Source of the DNA: Psychromonas ossibalaenae ATCC BAA-1528
GTDB taxonomy: Bacteria; Pseudomonadota; Gammaproteobacteria; Enterobacterales; Psychromonadaceae
Assembly: GCF_000381745.1 (NCBI RefSeq)
Contig: NZ_KB906989.1
Coordinates: 1 to 64,000, forward strand
Direction of reading: 5' to 3'
Length of the DNA stretch: 64,000 bases
Positions 16,922-26,966 of this stretch are shown piece after piece. The stretch's first letter is position 1, and each line of letters starts with the position of its first letter. Position numbers and translations under genes: made by a program. Under the pieces are notes generated by a model, which saw only the letters and a list, made by a program, of their open reading frames with translations, searched no databases and was not told where the DNA came from.

Positions 16922-17310
16922 GCAGAAAAAAACTCTATCGCGATCCTAAAAACGCTAAATTAGGCGGTGTTTGTGCAGGAATAGCAGAATACTTTTCCGT
17001 TGAAATCTGGCTGGTACGGCTTATTGTCGTATCCGCATTCTTATTCTCGGCTGGATTACTGGTCATTATCGCTTATATCGCGGCTTATTTTATATCAAAT
17101 AAAATGCCGGAAAAACGTGAATGGCGCCAAAGTATTTATCAGGCACACAATATTAAGAAGAAATCATGGCAGGCAGGCCGATCAGCTGAGCAGATATTAG
17201 AAAATGTAAGTCGTGAATTTGAAGATATGGACAAGAACATTCAGCAGATGGAGGCTTACGTTACCTCTTTTGACTTTAAAATGAATCGTGAATTTACAAA
17301 AAAACAATAA
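16918..17310 (+). CDS. pspC: phage shock protein C
   Basis: 130 residues from ATG 16918 (ATGA overlap with pspB); an in-frame GTG at 16906 lies inside pspB and is less likely. The PspC domain is at the N-terminus: LYRDPKNAKLGGVCAGIAEYF, then hydrophobic segments VRLIVVSAFLFSAGLLVIIAYIA. A C-terminal cytoplasmic helical tail (about 75-130) follows. It forms the membrane stress sensor with PspB. The absence of pspA next door means PspA is either encoded elsewhere or absent; this cannot be decided here. Confidence 0.9.
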   Translation: MSRKKLYRDPKNAKLGGVCAGIAEYFSVEIWLVRLIVVSAFLFSAGLLVIIAYIAAYFISNKMPEKREWRQSIYQAHNIKKKSWQAGRSAEQILENVSREFEDMDKNIQQMEAYVTSFDFKMNREFTKKQ

Positions 17311-17381
17311 TCTATTACCCGTAGGCCGGCATCTGCATAATCACAAATGCCGGTATAAAAGATCCAGCAGCTCACAACTAT

Positions 17382-18116
17382 TTATTGTTTGATGCCATAT
17401 CTGTCTAAAATTTCGTTAAATTTTCCATTACTTTTAATGGTGGCCAGGCCTTTATTAAAAGCGTCAGTCAACTCAGCCGCTCTTGGATTTGCCTTGCCCG
17501 AAGTGACATGTAAGGGATTAACTGAAAGCGCGCTGCTGGTGAATGAGAAATCTGCGACATTCAAACCTTTTGCAGTTATCGATGATTTAGCAACCAGCTC
17601 ATCTTCAAGAGTAAGATCGATGCGTCCTGCTTTTAGTTTCTTAAGGTTAGCAATCAGATCATTGGCTTCAGGACGTGAAAAGTTATCGGCATTTAGAAAT
17701 GCATCACCATAACCATAGCCCCTGACAATACCTATTTTTTTGCCGTCCAGACTGGACATACCGTCAAATTCAAAACTGTCATCTGCCTTTTTAATAAACT
17801 TAAGACTGTTTTCAAGATAGCTGTCGCTATAGGTTAAATAGTTCGTCCTCTCCTGAGTGAACCAGGTCGCAGGAAGAATATCAACACGCCCCTCTTTCAC
17901 TTCATTAAGCGCTCTTGACCAGGGCATTATTTTGAAGTTTACCTGGTAGCCCTGACTGGCAAATGCAGCAGTGACAATATCAATCGATATTCCCTGATTG
18001 TTAACAGCACCTTTCATGACAAAAGGAGGCCATGGATCCTGTGCGGCTGTAACGCTGCTCCCCCAGGCGATAGTCGAGCTTAACAGTGCTGCGATAAAGA
18101 CCAGAATATATTTCAT
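17382..18116 (-). CDS. periplasmic substrate-binding protein, SBP_bac_3 (PBPb) family, orphan
   Basis: 244 residues from ATG 18116 with AGAGG six bases upstream; a longer frame to 18170 runs into the intergenic region. A signal peptide (MKYILVFIAALLSSTIAWG) precedes the family-3 pattern: WPPFVMKGAVNNQGISIDIV, FKIMPWSRALNEVKEGRVDILPA, LDGKKIGIVRGYGYG and IDLTLEDELVAKSSI. No permease or ATPase gene is nearby. It lies directly behind the chemoreceptor gene on the same strand, so it may deliver its ligand to that receptor, or it may be a free-standing scavenger. The ligand is probably a polar amino acid or similar small molecule. Confidence 0.83.
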   Translation of the reverse strand: MKYILVFIAALLSSTIAWGSSVTAAQDPWPPFVMKGAVNNQGISIDIVTAAFASQGYQVNFKIMPWSRALNEVKEGRVDILPATWFTQERTNYLTYSDSYLENSLKFIKKADDSFEFDGMSSLDGKKIGIVRGYGYGDAFLNADNFSRPEANDLIANLKKLKAGRIDLTLEDELVAKSSITAKGLNVADFSFTSSALSVNPLHVTSGKANPRAAELTDAFNKGLATIKSNGKFNEILDRYGIKQ

Positions 18117-18138
18117 ATTAAACCTCTTTAATTTAATG

Positions 18139-19674
18139 TTAAGTACGGAACTTCGACATTTGATTGACAATATTATTGCTTAGCTTGAGCACTTCATCTG
18201 TCCGCTGCGCATTTTTAGCTGCTCCGTCGGATACCATATTAGATGCTTCAGAGGCTTCAACAATTGCCTGACTTATTTCTTCCACAGCCCGTTTCTGCTC
18301 TTCGGTTGCTTGAGAAATCTGACTGCTTTTATCGGATATATGCTCGATTAAACCACTGACTTCACTGACTGAAGACTGAGATTCACTGACTCTTTCGGCT
18401 GTTTTTTCTAACAGCTTAGCAATACGGGTAAGCTCTGCTTCTACGGACTTCGTCGCACTATCAAGAGAAGATATATTTTTTTGAATCTGCTCAGTAGACT
18501 CCCCGGTTTTTACCGCTAAATTCCGAACTTCATCGGCAACCACGGCAAAACCTCTGCCCTGCTCACCGGCACGCGCCGCTTCAATAGCTGCATTCAATGC
18601 TAACAAGTTGGTCTGCCCGGAAATATCGTTAATCACATTAAGAACCGTTGAAATCTTTTCACCTTCATTAACCAGTTTGTGCATTTCGGTGTTTACATGA
18701 TTCATCTCTTCGCGCATATTAATGATTTCCTGCGCAGAATTTTCTATTGCAACATACACTTCACCGGCAAGCAAAGTCGCGGTGGACGCTTCATCCGCAG
18801 TTTGCCCGGCAGTATCAGTCACGGTTCCAACTGAATGGTTAAGTTCTGTAGCAGCCGCTGCAACAGTGCTAAGCTGATGCTTCTGCTGACTTAATCGATC
18901 TGCACTGGCCCGTGCCATTTCACCACTGGCACTGGCTCTGTCTTCAAGCTGTCCCGATGACTCAGTGACTTCGAGCACAATAATGCGCAATGAAGCGGTA
19001 AATTCGTTGATACCTTCTGTTATTTCATGAAACTCTTTTAATTTAGCGGCTGGAATTTTATTCGACAAATCACCTTCACCCGATGCAAGATTTTGAATTC
19101 TTTCCGTCAGCTGGGTTAACGGCCTTAATACTGCAAATGCCAGCACCGCGATAATAAGCAGAGAAATAATAATGTCTAATATCAGCAGTTCAATAACACT
19201 ACGGTATAAAGATGCGCTTAATTTAGCTTCTAAAGAAGTAGTCTCAAAATAAACAATCACTTTTCCGACATCATTTTTTTCTTCATCTTCAATAAAAACC
19301 AGCGCTTCTGTGACTGAATTTTCTTCCGGGAAGAGTGAATTATCCGCAACGTCAACAGCAAGTTCATCTGCATTATCTGCATTAGGCATCAGAAACAATA
19401 CATCTGCATCTTGATTATCAATAATTTTAATTGCTGTAACCTCAGGCAATTTAAGCTCAGCAGAAATGGCTAAACGAGCAGTATCTAAATCAAAATCCCA
19501 TATTGCCCGAGGAAGGCTGACGGTCAGTCGACTTGCCGTATTTTCAATATCCACGTCCAGGCTGCTGTACAGGTCCTGTTTAAAGTCGTTATATTTAAGA
19601 TAGGATGAAAGCAGTAAAACAACCGTAACTGCGACGACAACCTGTACGACAAAAATAGCTTTAATACTTTTCAC
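18139..19674 (-). CDS. methyl-accepting chemotaxis protein
   Basis: 511 residues from GTG 19674, with AAGGA upstream. Order: membrane segment 1 (about 7-25), a periplasmic sensor of about 145 residues (26-172) of no family I can name, membrane segment 2 (about 173-195), HAMP ([21 protein letters not shown]), then the long cytoplasmic signalling coil. The hairpin tip [20 protein letters not shown] is the CheA/CheW contact. No C-terminal CheR-binding pentapeptide is seen. The binding-protein gene starts 22 bp downstream of its stop, an arrangement that suggests joint function in sensing. Confidence 0.92.
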   Translation of the reverse strand: MKSIKAIFVVQVVVAVTVVLLLSSYLKYNDFKQDLYSSLDVDIENTASRLTVSLPRAIWDFDLDTARLAISAELKLPEVTAIKIIDNQDADVLFLMPNADNADELAVDVADNSLFPEENSVTEALVFIEDEEKNDVGKVIVYFETTSLEAKLSASLYRSVIELLILDIIISLLIIAVLAFAVLRPLTQLTERIQNLASGEGDLSNKIPAAKLKEFHEITEGINEFTASLRIIVLEVTESSGQLEDRASASGEMARASADRLSQQKHQLSTVAAAATELNHSVGTVTDTAGQTADEASTATLLAGEVYVAIENSAQEIINMREEMNHVNTEMHKLVNEGEKISTVLNVINDISGQTNLLALNAAIEAARAGEQGRGFAVVADEVRNLAVKTGESTEQIQKNISSLDSATKSVEAELTRIAKLLEKTAERVSESQSSVSEVSGLIEHISDKSSQISQATEEQKRAVEEISQAIVEASEASNMVSDGAAKNAQRTDEVLKLSNNIVNQMSKFRT

Positions 19675-19916
19675 AATAATTTCCTTTTGTAAATAAGCGC
19701 AAAAAAGGCTAGTTCCTAGACTTAAACGTAGTTATTAATATGAATTTTATCAATGTTGGTAGAGCCCTCAATTCAGTGATATTTACTTGACCCAAAACAA
19801 TAAAAAGTAGCAATGATCGCAATAAAAAAGCAAAATGAATCCGGCCTGCAGCAGTAACAGCAGCATCATATGAATTTACCGCTATCGAAGCGTATCAATC
19901 AGCAATGGAGCCCTAA

Positions 19917-20774
19917 ATGGCCAACATACTTTTACTCGCTAATCTCAATTGTGATCGTGTCCTGCAGTTAGATAAACCACTAACAACCGGCGGCCGCCAT
20001 CACTACCGCGATATGGGGCGTCGTTTAGGCGGAGGCGGCGCTAATACAGGATTAGGCCTGGTTTTTGCGGGACATCATGTTTCCCTAGTCAGTCAGATAG
20101 GCAATGACAAAACCGCAGACTGGTTATTAGCAGAAGCAAGTCTGAACGGCCTTGACTGTCATCTGTTACAGCGCAATGATCTGCTCACACCGGAACTGCT
20201 CCTGCTGATGACTCCCGGCGGAGAAAGAACGATTATCCGCCCGCAGCGTCCTCTTTTTACATTGGGTCAGGCACCGGATTTCTCACTCTGGAATGCCTTA
20301 TATATCAACTCTTCAGCAGTCGGCGCTGAAACCTGGGCTGAATCAGCGCTTGAACATACCCTAGTCGTAGCGCAGTTAAGTAAAGACGAACGCCCCCGCC
20401 CCTGTCATATATTAATATCTTCTAAATCAGATATGGCAGGACGCAGCTCAGACTGGGAAAATAATGCCGCAATATGGCAGTATGGTCAGCAGATTGCCGG
20501 CACCGCATTACGCTATTTTATTATTACCGATGGTGAGAATGGTGCAGTCGCCTATCAGCAGGACTCGCAGTTACATACTGCAGCAGTGCCCGCTGAAGTT
20601 GTCGACACCACGGGTGCAGGCGATGCATTTGCTTCTGGTTTAATCAACGGTCTTGCTGACGGGCAGGATATATCACAAGCAATGAAACAAGGTGCCTACT
20701 GGGCATCTATTGCAGTAGCCACCGACAGCTCGATTCCAGGTGAAGCACTGCAGAATTTTTTAAAAGCACTCTGA
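19917..20774 (+). CDS. PfkB/ribokinase-family carbohydrate kinase
   Basis: 285 residues. The N-terminal glycine-rich motif RRLGGGGANTGLGLVFAG and the C-terminal DTTGAGDAFASGLINGL (anion hole and catalytic Asp) are the two PfkB signatures. It should transfer phosphate from ATP to a sugar or nucleoside in the cytoplasm. The substrate is not evident; the middle is divergent from ribokinase and fructokinase. It stands alone on the plus strand, followed by the metNIQ promoter. The ATG at 19917 has a weak ribosome site. Confidence 0.85.
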   Translation: MANILLLANLNCDRVLQLDKPLTTGGRHHYRDMGRRLGGGGANTGLGLVFAGHHVSLVSQIGNDKTADWLLAEASLNGLDCHLLQRNDLLTPELLLLMTPGGERTIIRPQRPLFTLGQAPDFSLWNALYINSSAVGAETWAESALEHTLVVAQLSKDERPRPCHILISSKSDMAGRSSDWENNAAIWQYGQQIAGTALRYFIITDGENGAVAYQQDSQLHTAAVPAEVVDTTGAGDAFASGLINGLADGQDISQAMKQGAYWASIAVATDSSIPGEALQNFLKAL

Positions 20775-20834
20775 GCCCTTCGCAAAATGTGCGTCCCTTC
20801 CTATTTAACAGCAAAATTAGATGTTAACTAGTCG

Positions 20835-20896
20835 TTGACTTGGACGTCCAGACGGCTTAGTATCATCACATTACTTACTTAGACGTCCAGACGGCT
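20835..20896 (+). promoter_or_regulatory. metNIQ promoter with two MetJ operators
   Basis: Two copies of a 16-bp pair of met boxes (xGACGTCCAGACGGCT) are seen at 20842-20857 and 20881-20896, starts 39 bp apart. The first lies exactly in the 17-bp spacer between TTGACT (20835-20840) and TAGTAT (20858-20863), so bound MetJ would cover the promoter. Consensus met boxes are AGACGTCT. The site explains methionine repression of the transporter downstream. Confidence 0.85.
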
Positions 20897-20988
20897 TCGT
20901 AACTTTTCATTGTTTACGCTAAATCATCTGCTTTCTGTACGATGCAGACAGAAAAATCATGTCATTGTTAGCAAACTCAGGAAATTTG

Positions 20989-22023
20989 ATGATAGAAATA
21001 AAAGAAGTTAATAAGGTATTTTATCAGGGAGAGCGTGTTATTAATGCGCTCAGTGATATCAACCTTACCATTGCCCAGGGAACCATCTTCGGTGTTATCG
21101 GATCCAGTGGAGCAGGAAAAAGTACCCTGATACGCTGCGTTAATTTACTGGAGCGCCCGAGCAGCGGTAGTATCGTTGTTGATGGCATTGATTTAACAGA
21201 ACTTTCTAGCCAGGAGTTAACATTAAACCGCCGTAAGATCGGCATGATATTCCAACACTTTAACCTGCTGTCGTCACGCACAGTGTTTAACAATGTCGCT
21301 CTGCCTTTAGAACTGGCAGGCACGGCTAAAAATGAAATAAAAAGCAAAGTTGACGGGTTATTAGAGCTGGTCGGGTTAAGTGATAAAAGTGATACCTACC
21401 CGGCAAACTTAAGCGGCGGGCAAAAACAGCGTGTTGCCATTGCCCGGGCACTCGCTTCTGATCCGAAAGTATTGTTGTGCGATGAAGCCACCAGTGCGCT
21501 GGATCCGGCTACCACACAGTCTATTCTAGAGCTGCTTCGCAAAATTAATCAGGAATTGAACTTAACCATTTTATTAATTACCCATGAAATGGCGGTGGTT
21601 AAAGGTATCTGTTCTGAAGTTGCTATTATCGGCGATGGCAAGTTAGTTGAACAGGGTCAGGTCGGTGATATTTTTGCTCACCCGAAAACCGAACTTGCAC
21701 GTCAGTTTATACGCTCGACTCTGGATCTTACGATACCGGAGGATTACCGCTCACGTATGCAGACACAGCGCAGCAGCGGCAGTTATCCCCTGGTACGTTT
21801 AGAGTTTACCGGTGCATCCGTAGATGCCCCGCTAATCAGTCAGGTTGCACGACAGTTTAATATCGATATCAGCATTCTCAGCTCCAATATGGATTATGTC
21901 GGCGGTGTTAAATTCGGTCTGATGTTAGCGGAGTTTTTCGGAACAGAACAGTCGGCAGAGCAGGCAGTCGCTTTTCTGCATGAGCATAAAGTAGAAGTAG
22001 AGGTATTAGGTTATGTCGCTTGA
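20989..22023 (+). CDS. metN: methionine ABC transporter ATPase MetN
   Basis: 344 residues from ATG 20989 (AGGAAA five to six bases upstream), matching the E. coli MetN length; ATG 20959 would add ten unconserved residues. Walker [10 protein letters not shown], the [18 protein letters not shown] helix, signature [15 protein letters not shown], Walker [14 protein letters not shown] and switch His in LITHEM are all present. The C-terminal NIL domain (about 265-344) is the methionine-sensing regulatory domain. It drives import of D- and L-methionine with MetI and MetQ. The stop overlaps metI by 11 bases. Confidence 0.95.
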   Translation: MIEIKEVNKVFYQGERVINALSDINLTIAQGTIFGVIGSSGAGKSTLIRCVNLLERPSSGSIVVDGIDLTELSSQELTLNRRKIGMIFQHFNLLSSRTVFNNVALPLELAGTAKNEIKSKVDGLLELVGLSDKSDTYPANLSGGQKQRVAIARALASDPKVLLCDEATSALDPATTQSILELLRKINQELNLTILLITHEMAVVKGICSEVAIIGDGKLVEQGQVGDIFAHPKTELARQFIRSTLDLTIPEDYRSRMQTQRSSGSYPLVRLEFTGASVDAPLISQVARQFNIDISILSSNMDYVGGVKFGLMLAEFFGTEQSAEQAVAFLHEHKVEVEVLGYVA

Positions 22024-22699
22024 TTCAGTAATTAACTGGTGGGTCGATAATGAGCGCCTGGTGTATTTATTAATTGATGCACTTGGACAGACTTTAAGCA
22101 TGGTTTTCTCTTCGGGTTTTATCGGCTTTGCATTAGGTATTCCATTAGGTGTTTTATTACATCTGAGTAAAAAGAATGGTTTATTAGAAAATCATGTTTT
22201 AAACAAATCTCTGGGTATCATAGTTAATATCGGACGCTCAATTCCGTTCATTATTCTGCTGGTTGCAATCATCCCGTTTACACGTTTTGTAGTGGGGACT
22301 TCAATCGGTACAGCAGCAGCAGTTGTGCCGCTGACCATAGGTGCAATTCCATTTATAGCCCGTCTGGTTGAGGGGGCATTATTAGAAGTCCCGTCTGGTC
22401 TGGTAGAAGCAGCACAGGCAATGGGGGCCAAACCGCAGCAGATCATTACTAAAGTGCTGCTTCCTGAAGCACTGCCCGGCATTATTAATGCGGTCACCAT
22501 TACCTTAGTAACCTTAGTGGGTTATTCAGCAATGGCCGGCACCGTGGGCGGAGGCGGGCTAGGAGATGTCGGTATCCGTTATGGTTATCAGCGTTTTGAC
22601 GGAACCGTCATGTTTATTACTGTGGTTATCCTGGTAATTCTTGTACAAATAATTCAATCACTTGGTGATCATCTCGTTAAACGTGTTGATCATCGTTAA
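22013..22699 (+). CDS. metI: methionine ABC transporter permease MetI
   Basis: 228 residues. Five hydrophobic segments are seen, and the EAA loop [26 protein letters not shown], which docks to MetN, matches MetI. The conserved [18 protein letters not shown] segment is also present. Its start lies within the end of metN, so translation is coupled. It forms the homodimeric channel of the MetNIQ importer in the inner membrane. Confidence 0.95.
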   Translation: MSLDSVINWWVDNERLVYLLIDALGQTLSMVFSSGFIGFALGIPLGVLLHLSKKNGLLENHVLNKSLGIIVNIGRSIPFIILLVAIIPFTRFVVGTSIGTAAAVVPLTIGAIPFIARLVEGALLEVPSGLVEAAQAMGAKPQQIITKVLLPEALPGIINAVTITLVTLVGYSAMAGTVGGGGLGDVGIRYGYQRFDGTVMFITVVILVILVQIIQSLGDHLVKRVDHR

Positions 22700-22753
22700 A
22701 CCATTTTATTAAAACTAAAAAAATCAGGGCTTACCTTGAAAAGGAGAAATACC

Positions 22754-23569
22754 ATGACATTTAATCTTAAAAATATTTTCACTGTTGTAGGCTTGGCTTC
22801 AACACTGGCACTTGCCGGCTGCGGTGAAAAAGATGCAGTTGTTGATCAGAGTAAGATAACTATCGGTGTTATTGCCGGTGCAGAAGCACAAGTTGCAGAA
22901 GTGGCAGCCAAAGTAGCCAAAGAGCAATACGGTTTAGAAGTAAAACTGGTGACTTTTTCAGACTACATCACGCCTAATGCGGCACTGGAAGAAGGCTCTG
23001 TTGATGTCAATGCATTCCAGCACAAACCTTATCTGGACCAGCAGGTTCTAGATCGTAATTATAAATTTGCTGTCGCTGGTAATACTTTTGTTTACCCGAT
23101 TGCAGGTTACTCAAAAACAATCGGCTCGCTTGCTGAATTAAAAGACGGCGATCAGATTGCAGTACCAAGTGATCCGACAAATCTAGGTCGTGCTTTACTG
23201 CTTCTTCAGCAGCAGGGTTTACTGCAGTTAAAAGAAGGTGCAGACCTGACAGCAACGGTACTGGATATTGTCAGCAGCCCTAAGAACTTAAAAATAGTTG
23301 AGTTGGAAGCCGCACAGCTGCCGCGTTCTCTTGATGATGTCAGCCTGGCGATTATCAATACAACTTATGCCAGCAGCATCAACTTATCACCAGAGCGCGA
23401 CGGTATCTTTGTTGAAGACAAAGAGTCTCCTTATGTAAACCTGATCGTTGCTCGTGAGGACAACGTAACGGCTGAAAATGTAAAAGCATTTGTTAAAGCA
23501 TACCAGTCAGAAGAAGTTTACACGGCAGCTAAAGAAATCTTCAAAGGCGGCGTTGTCAAAGGCTGGTAA
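22754..23569 (+). CDS. metQ: methionine-binding lipoprotein MetQ
   Basis: 271 residues from ATG 22754, with AAGGAG upstream; the longer frame from 22736 has no ribosome site. The lipoprotein signal has lipobox LAGC. The NLPA-family body shows ITIGVIAGAEAQVAEVAA, VNAFQHKPYLDQQV and YASSINLSPERDGIFVEDKESPYVNLIV, as in MetQ. It is anchored to the outer face of the inner membrane and delivers methionine to MetI. A strong terminator follows 39 bp after the stop. Confidence 0.94.
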   Translation: MTFNLKNIFTVVGLASTLALAGCGEKDAVVDQSKITIGVIAGAEAQVAEVAAKVAKEQYGLEVKLVTFSDYITPNAALEEGSVDVNAFQHKPYLDQQVLDRNYKFAVAGNTFVYPIAGYSKTIGSLAELKDGDQIAVPSDPTNLGRALLLLQQQGLLQLKEGADLTATVLDIVSSPKNLKIVELEAAQLPRSLDDVSLAIINTTYASSINLSPERDGIFVEDKESPYVNLIVAREDNVTAENVKAFVKAYQSEEVYTAAKEIFKGGVVKGW

Positions 23570-23607
23570 TTAACCAGGCGGAATACAACACTGCAAAGCT
23601 AAATTAA

Positions 23608-23643
23608 AAGGGTTTGAACTACTAGTTCAAACCCTTTTTTAAT
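23608..23643 (+). terminator. metNIQ terminator
   Basis: AAGGGTTTGAA (23608-23618) pairs perfectly with TTCAAACCCTT (23626-23636) and is followed by a T-run. The A-run before the stem may let it also serve the opposite strand, ending the diguanylate cyclase transcript. Confidence 0.85.
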
Positions 23644-23660
23644 GAGCGCAATTATATGAA

Positions 23661-25430
23661 TTAAGATAAAGAACTGCAGACTCTATTTCGCCCTGAATCT
23701 TTAGCTTGATAGAGATATGCATCGGCTTGTTTAAACATTGATGATTCATCATGGTAAGGCTGCTCAATAATGCTGCTGAGACCGATGCTGACGGTAATTG
23801 ATAATGAACATTCTTTACAATTGAACTCTGTATTTTCAACCGTTTGACGCAGCTTTTCGGCGATTCTTAACGCTTCATCAATATTCGTATCAGGTAATAG
23901 CAAGGCAAATTCTTCACCGCCTACCCGCCCGAGATAATCAGATTTACGAACCTGGCTTTTGCAAATTTCCACAAACTTCTGCAGTACGAAATCACCACTC
24001 GGATGGCCGTAATTATCATTAACCAGCTTAAAGAAATCGATATCTAATAATAGTAAAACCAGATCATTTTTAGATTTAACGGCTTTCTGATAATCCAGCC
24101 TGAACAAAGACATAAACTGACGGCGGTTAAACGCCTTGGTCAGGCTGTCAATGGTTGCATGTTCGATTAATTCATTTTGTGTCTCGATCCGCGCTTCTAA
24201 TATATTATTTGCATAGTGTGCCAGAGTAACAAATTCTGAATATTTTAAGCTGTCTTTAACAATGAGTTTATTTTTAGTCGATGCAGATTTGAATACATGG
24301 ATAAAGCGCCGCATATCCCTTTCTAAGCTGTTTTTGAACCCTAGACCCACAATCAGGAATACGACTAATAAAAACAGCGTAATACTCATTACACCAAACA
24401 TAATACTCTGCAGTGATTTATCCATTTCTGATTCAAAATGTGCAATATATAAGTCGACCTCCTCGGTATAGGTGCCGGAGCCCACTGTCCATCCCCAGGG
24501 GGAAAAGAACTGTACGTAAGAAGTTTTAGTCGACACTTTATCAGTGACAGGATTCATCCACGAATATTGTACAAAACCACCGTACTGTTCATTAATCACC
24601 TTATTAATACTGGTCAGTAATTTGTTACCGCTGGTATCTGAAAACTCGGAAATATTACGGTGCTGCATACTAATCAGTTCGGGATGCGCAATAAATTTGC
24701 CCTGATTATCATACACAAAAATATAATCAGAACTTTCCCGCTTGAAATTAATTTTATCGAGAATACTCTGTTTAGTACGCAGCTCAATATCAGACTCATA
24801 TTCAAAACTGCCGATATACCAGCCGAGTGCTTTAAACTGTTTTATATAAATCAAAGCAGGCTGCCTGCTCTGGTCTGAGGTAATTAAATTTTCCTGCAGG
24901 AAAGCACGCCCCTGATGCTTGATTAAAGTGGTCATTTTTTTACTCAGCGGCTCTGAAAACTCACTTTTCTGCCCGCTTTTAGCGGTTCTTGAAATATCCA
25001 GCACAGGCGAACCGTCACTATTATAAATAAAATAATAACGCGGCTGGTCTCCGCCCCATCGAACGGGTGCTAATGCATTAACAACCGATTGTTTGATTTC
25101 TTCAAGTGAACTGTCTGCCCGGTTCTGAAAATAAATATTATCTGCAATTAATAATGCCTGTTCAACATGCTCCTGGAGGTCTGACTTAACCTGATTACGG
25201 TTGCTGTACCTTTGAAAGGTAATAAAATCGATCAGCTCCTGCACCTGGTCTTTAACATGTGTTTTTGTCGCTAATAATTGTGCATTACGAAGTTCATTAA
25301 TTTGCGTTCGATGATCTGATTTAATCATTTCAATATAATAAAACGAAATTGAAACCGAAGAGGTGATTATTAAAACTAAAATCACCGCTGTAAATCTAGC
25401 CAGCAAACTTTTATTTTTTATTTTATCCAC
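23661..25430 (-). CDS. membrane diguanylate cyclase with tandem Cache sensor
   Basis: 589 residues from GTG 25430. The first membrane segment (about 10-30) is followed by a long periplasmic region with two similar Cache-type modules: WGGDQPRYYFIYNSDGSPVLD then ALGWYIGSFEYESDIE, and SSDYIFVYDNQGKFIAHPE then PWGWTVGSGTYTEEVD. A second membrane segment lies at about 335-360. The GGDEF domain has the active motif GGEEF at 504-508 and an RxxD inhibitory site (RKSD, 495-498). It should make cyclic di-GMP in response to a small periplasmic ligand, with product inhibition. No EAL or other partner gene is adjacent. Confidence 0.92.
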   Translation of the reverse strand: MDKIKNKSLLARFTAVILVLIITSSVSISFYYIEMIKSDHRTQINELRNAQLLATKTHVKDQVQELIDFITFQRYSNRNQVKSDLQEHVEQALLIADNIYFQNRADSSLEEIKQSVVNALAPVRWGGDQPRYYFIYNSDGSPVLDISRTAKSGQKSEFSEPLSKKMTTLIKHQGRAFLQENLITSDQSRQPALIYIKQFKALGWYIGSFEYESDIELRTKQSILDKINFKRESSDYIFVYDNQGKFIAHPELISMQHRNISEFSDTSGNKLLTSINKVINEQYGGFVQYSWMNPVTDKVSTKTSYVQFFSPWGWTVGSGTYTEEVDLYIAHFESEMDKSLQSIMFGVMSITLFLLVVFLIVGLGFKNSLERDMRRFIHVFKSASTKNKLIVKDSLKYSEFVTLAHYANNILEARIETQNELIEHATIDSLTKAFNRRQFMSLFRLDYQKAVKSKNDLVLLLLDIDFFKLVNDNYGHPSGDFVLQKFVEICKSQVRKSDYLGRVGGEEFALLLPDTNIDEALRIAEKLRQTVENTEFNCKECSLSITVSIGLSSIIEQPYHDESSMFKQADAYLYQAKDSGRNRVCSSLS

Positions 25431-25627
25431 TTATTCACAGCCTGTTAGTTTTTAGCATGGATTTTGTGTCCGCTTTATATGGGCAGCAGCACGAAGTAAT
25501 ATAATAAATTAATTTGTCTGATATTTTCACTACGCAGGTCAATATTATTAATAACTGTTTGACTGCATTGACTATTCACAATGTCTGAATTTTTATAAGA
25601 GAATTTTAAAGACAGGCCGAGAGGTAC

Positions 25628-25664
25628 AAAAAAAGCCGCAGAATCATCTTAAGCAGCTTTTTAT
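25628..25664 (-). terminator. terminator after rlmM
   Basis: On the minus strand AAAAGCTGC and GCGGCTTTT form an imperfect stem ending in seven T. It begins about 30 bp past the rlmM stop. The plus-strand reading also ends in a short T-run. Confidence 0.6.
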
Positions 25665-25696
25665 CGATAAGAACTGTTTTACTTAGCTAGCTATTT

Positions 25697-26791
25697 TTAC
25701 TTGCCTAGCTGCTTACCCCAGACATTACCCTGCAGGCTGACATGCACAGTAATTTCTTCCCTGTCATGGTAGAGGTGCTTAGCCTGAAGCTGGTAACTCA
25801 GCCCCGCTTCCTCAAGCATATCCGTTAATATTTTTAAGTCTTCAGAAGCTTCCTGATAACGTTTTTTCATCGGTAACTTCAAATTGAAAATAGTCTCTTT
25901 ACACCATCCTTCAATTAACCATTTCGCCATCAGTTTCGCCACACGCTTAGGTTTTTCAATCATATCGCAGACTAACCAGTCGATGTTTTTACGCTCAGGT
26001 TCGTATTTAAATCCATCAACCATATAGTGCGTGACCTGACCGCTGTCCATCAGACTTTGTGCCATCGCGCCGTTATCAATACAGGTAACAAACAATCCAC
26101 GGCGAACCAGCTGATAGGTCCAGCCGCCCGGACAAGCACCCAAATCAACAGCGCGCATTCCAGAGTGCATTCGTTCTTCCTGCTCTTCCGGTGTCAGGAA
26201 AATCTGAATCGCTTCATCAAGTTTCAAAGTCGAACGACTTGGCGCTTCACTTGGTGAACGTAAACGGGCAATACCCATGTAAAATTCGCTGCGGTTATGC
26301 GGCACAGAAAAACCGATATAAGCCGACTGGTTATCTAAAAAGCATAAGTGATAACATAGTTTTTTACGGTTTTCTTTAGCCGTTAAACTATTCTGTTTCT
26401 TTAATGCCTGACGCAGGGGGACGGTAAATTTACGGCAGAAAGTAAGCAGAGGTTTTGTTTCATCACCTTCAGGCGTTTCTACGTAAAGATCACCGCCTAG
26501 CGGCATATTACGCGTTACTTCTAAAATAGGAGTGATACGATCATCCAGCGGTAAGTCTTCTACAAACGCTTTTACCGCAATTAACTGGCGGGAAAAAATA
26601 AGCTGTTTATAGTTGATGCTTTTTAATAAACCTTCCACTTCTTCCGGGTTATAACACTGGTAAAAAACATAACCGCTGTTACGTTTAGTCTTCACAAAAC
26701 CAAATACTTCTAAAGCGCCGGCTTTATCCTGTATTTCATTTGCACAGTCATTCTCAAAACCTGGACGACAATATAATAAAATTCCTAACAT
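25697..26791 (-). CDS. rlmM: 23S rRNA 2'-O-ribose C2498 methyltransferase
   Basis: 364 residues, the RlmM (YgdE) length. The N-terminal THUMP-like region begins MLGILLYCRPGFENDCANEI, and the Rossmann methyltransferase half has the SAM motif RAVDLGACPGGWTYQLVRRG and the catalytic K-D-K-E pattern, with the Asp in WLVCDMIEKP and a Lys in TIFNLKLPMKKRY. It methylates C2498 of 23S rRNA before ribosome assembly. ATG 26791 has AGAGG five bases upstream. Its first 14 codons and upstream region are copied at 26877-26966. In enterobacteria the gene neighbours ygdD, as here. Confidence 0.93.
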   Translation of the reverse strand: MLGILLYCRPGFENDCANEIQDKAGALEVFGFVKTKRNSGYVFYQCYNPEEVEGLLKSINYKQLIFSRQLIAVKAFVEDLPLDDRITPILEVTRNMPLGGDLYVETPEGDETKPLLTFCRKFTVPLRQALKKQNSLTAKENRKKLCYHLCFLDNQSAYIGFSVPHNRSEFYMGIARLRSPSEAPSRSTLKLDEAIQIFLTPEEQEERMHSGMRAVDLGACPGGWTYQLVRRGLFVTCIDNGAMAQSLMDSGQVTHYMVDGFKYEPERKNIDWLVCDMIEKPKRVAKLMAKWLIEGWCKETIFNLKLPMKKRYQEASEDLKILTDMLEEAGLSYQLQAKHLYHDREEITVHVSLQGNVWGKQLGK

Positions 26792-26966
26792 ACTTACCTC
26801 TGTTCAGACACAGCTGAACGTAATCTTTAAATTTTGTAACAATGATGAATGAAATTATTTCATTTGCCCGTCAATGCATTCTCAAACCCAGGACGACGAC
26901 AATATAATAAAATTCCTAACATACTTTGTTCAGACACAGCTGAACGTAATCTTTAAATTCTGCATT
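26749..26966. repeat. direct duplication of the rlmM 5' end
   Basis: The segment 26749-26838, holding the first rlmM codons, the ribosome site and upstream DNA, recurs at 26877-26966 with a few substitutions and small indels, offset by about 127 bp. The copy includes codons for CRPGFEN but cannot extend into a gene, so it is a non-functional duplicate lying upstream. It may duplicate the rlmM promoter. Confidence 0.75.

Noticed and set aside
17326-17353. Hairpin CCGGCAT/ATGCCGG between pspC and the binding-protein gene as a terminator
   Set aside because: The stem is short and there is no T-run on either strand; too weak to call.
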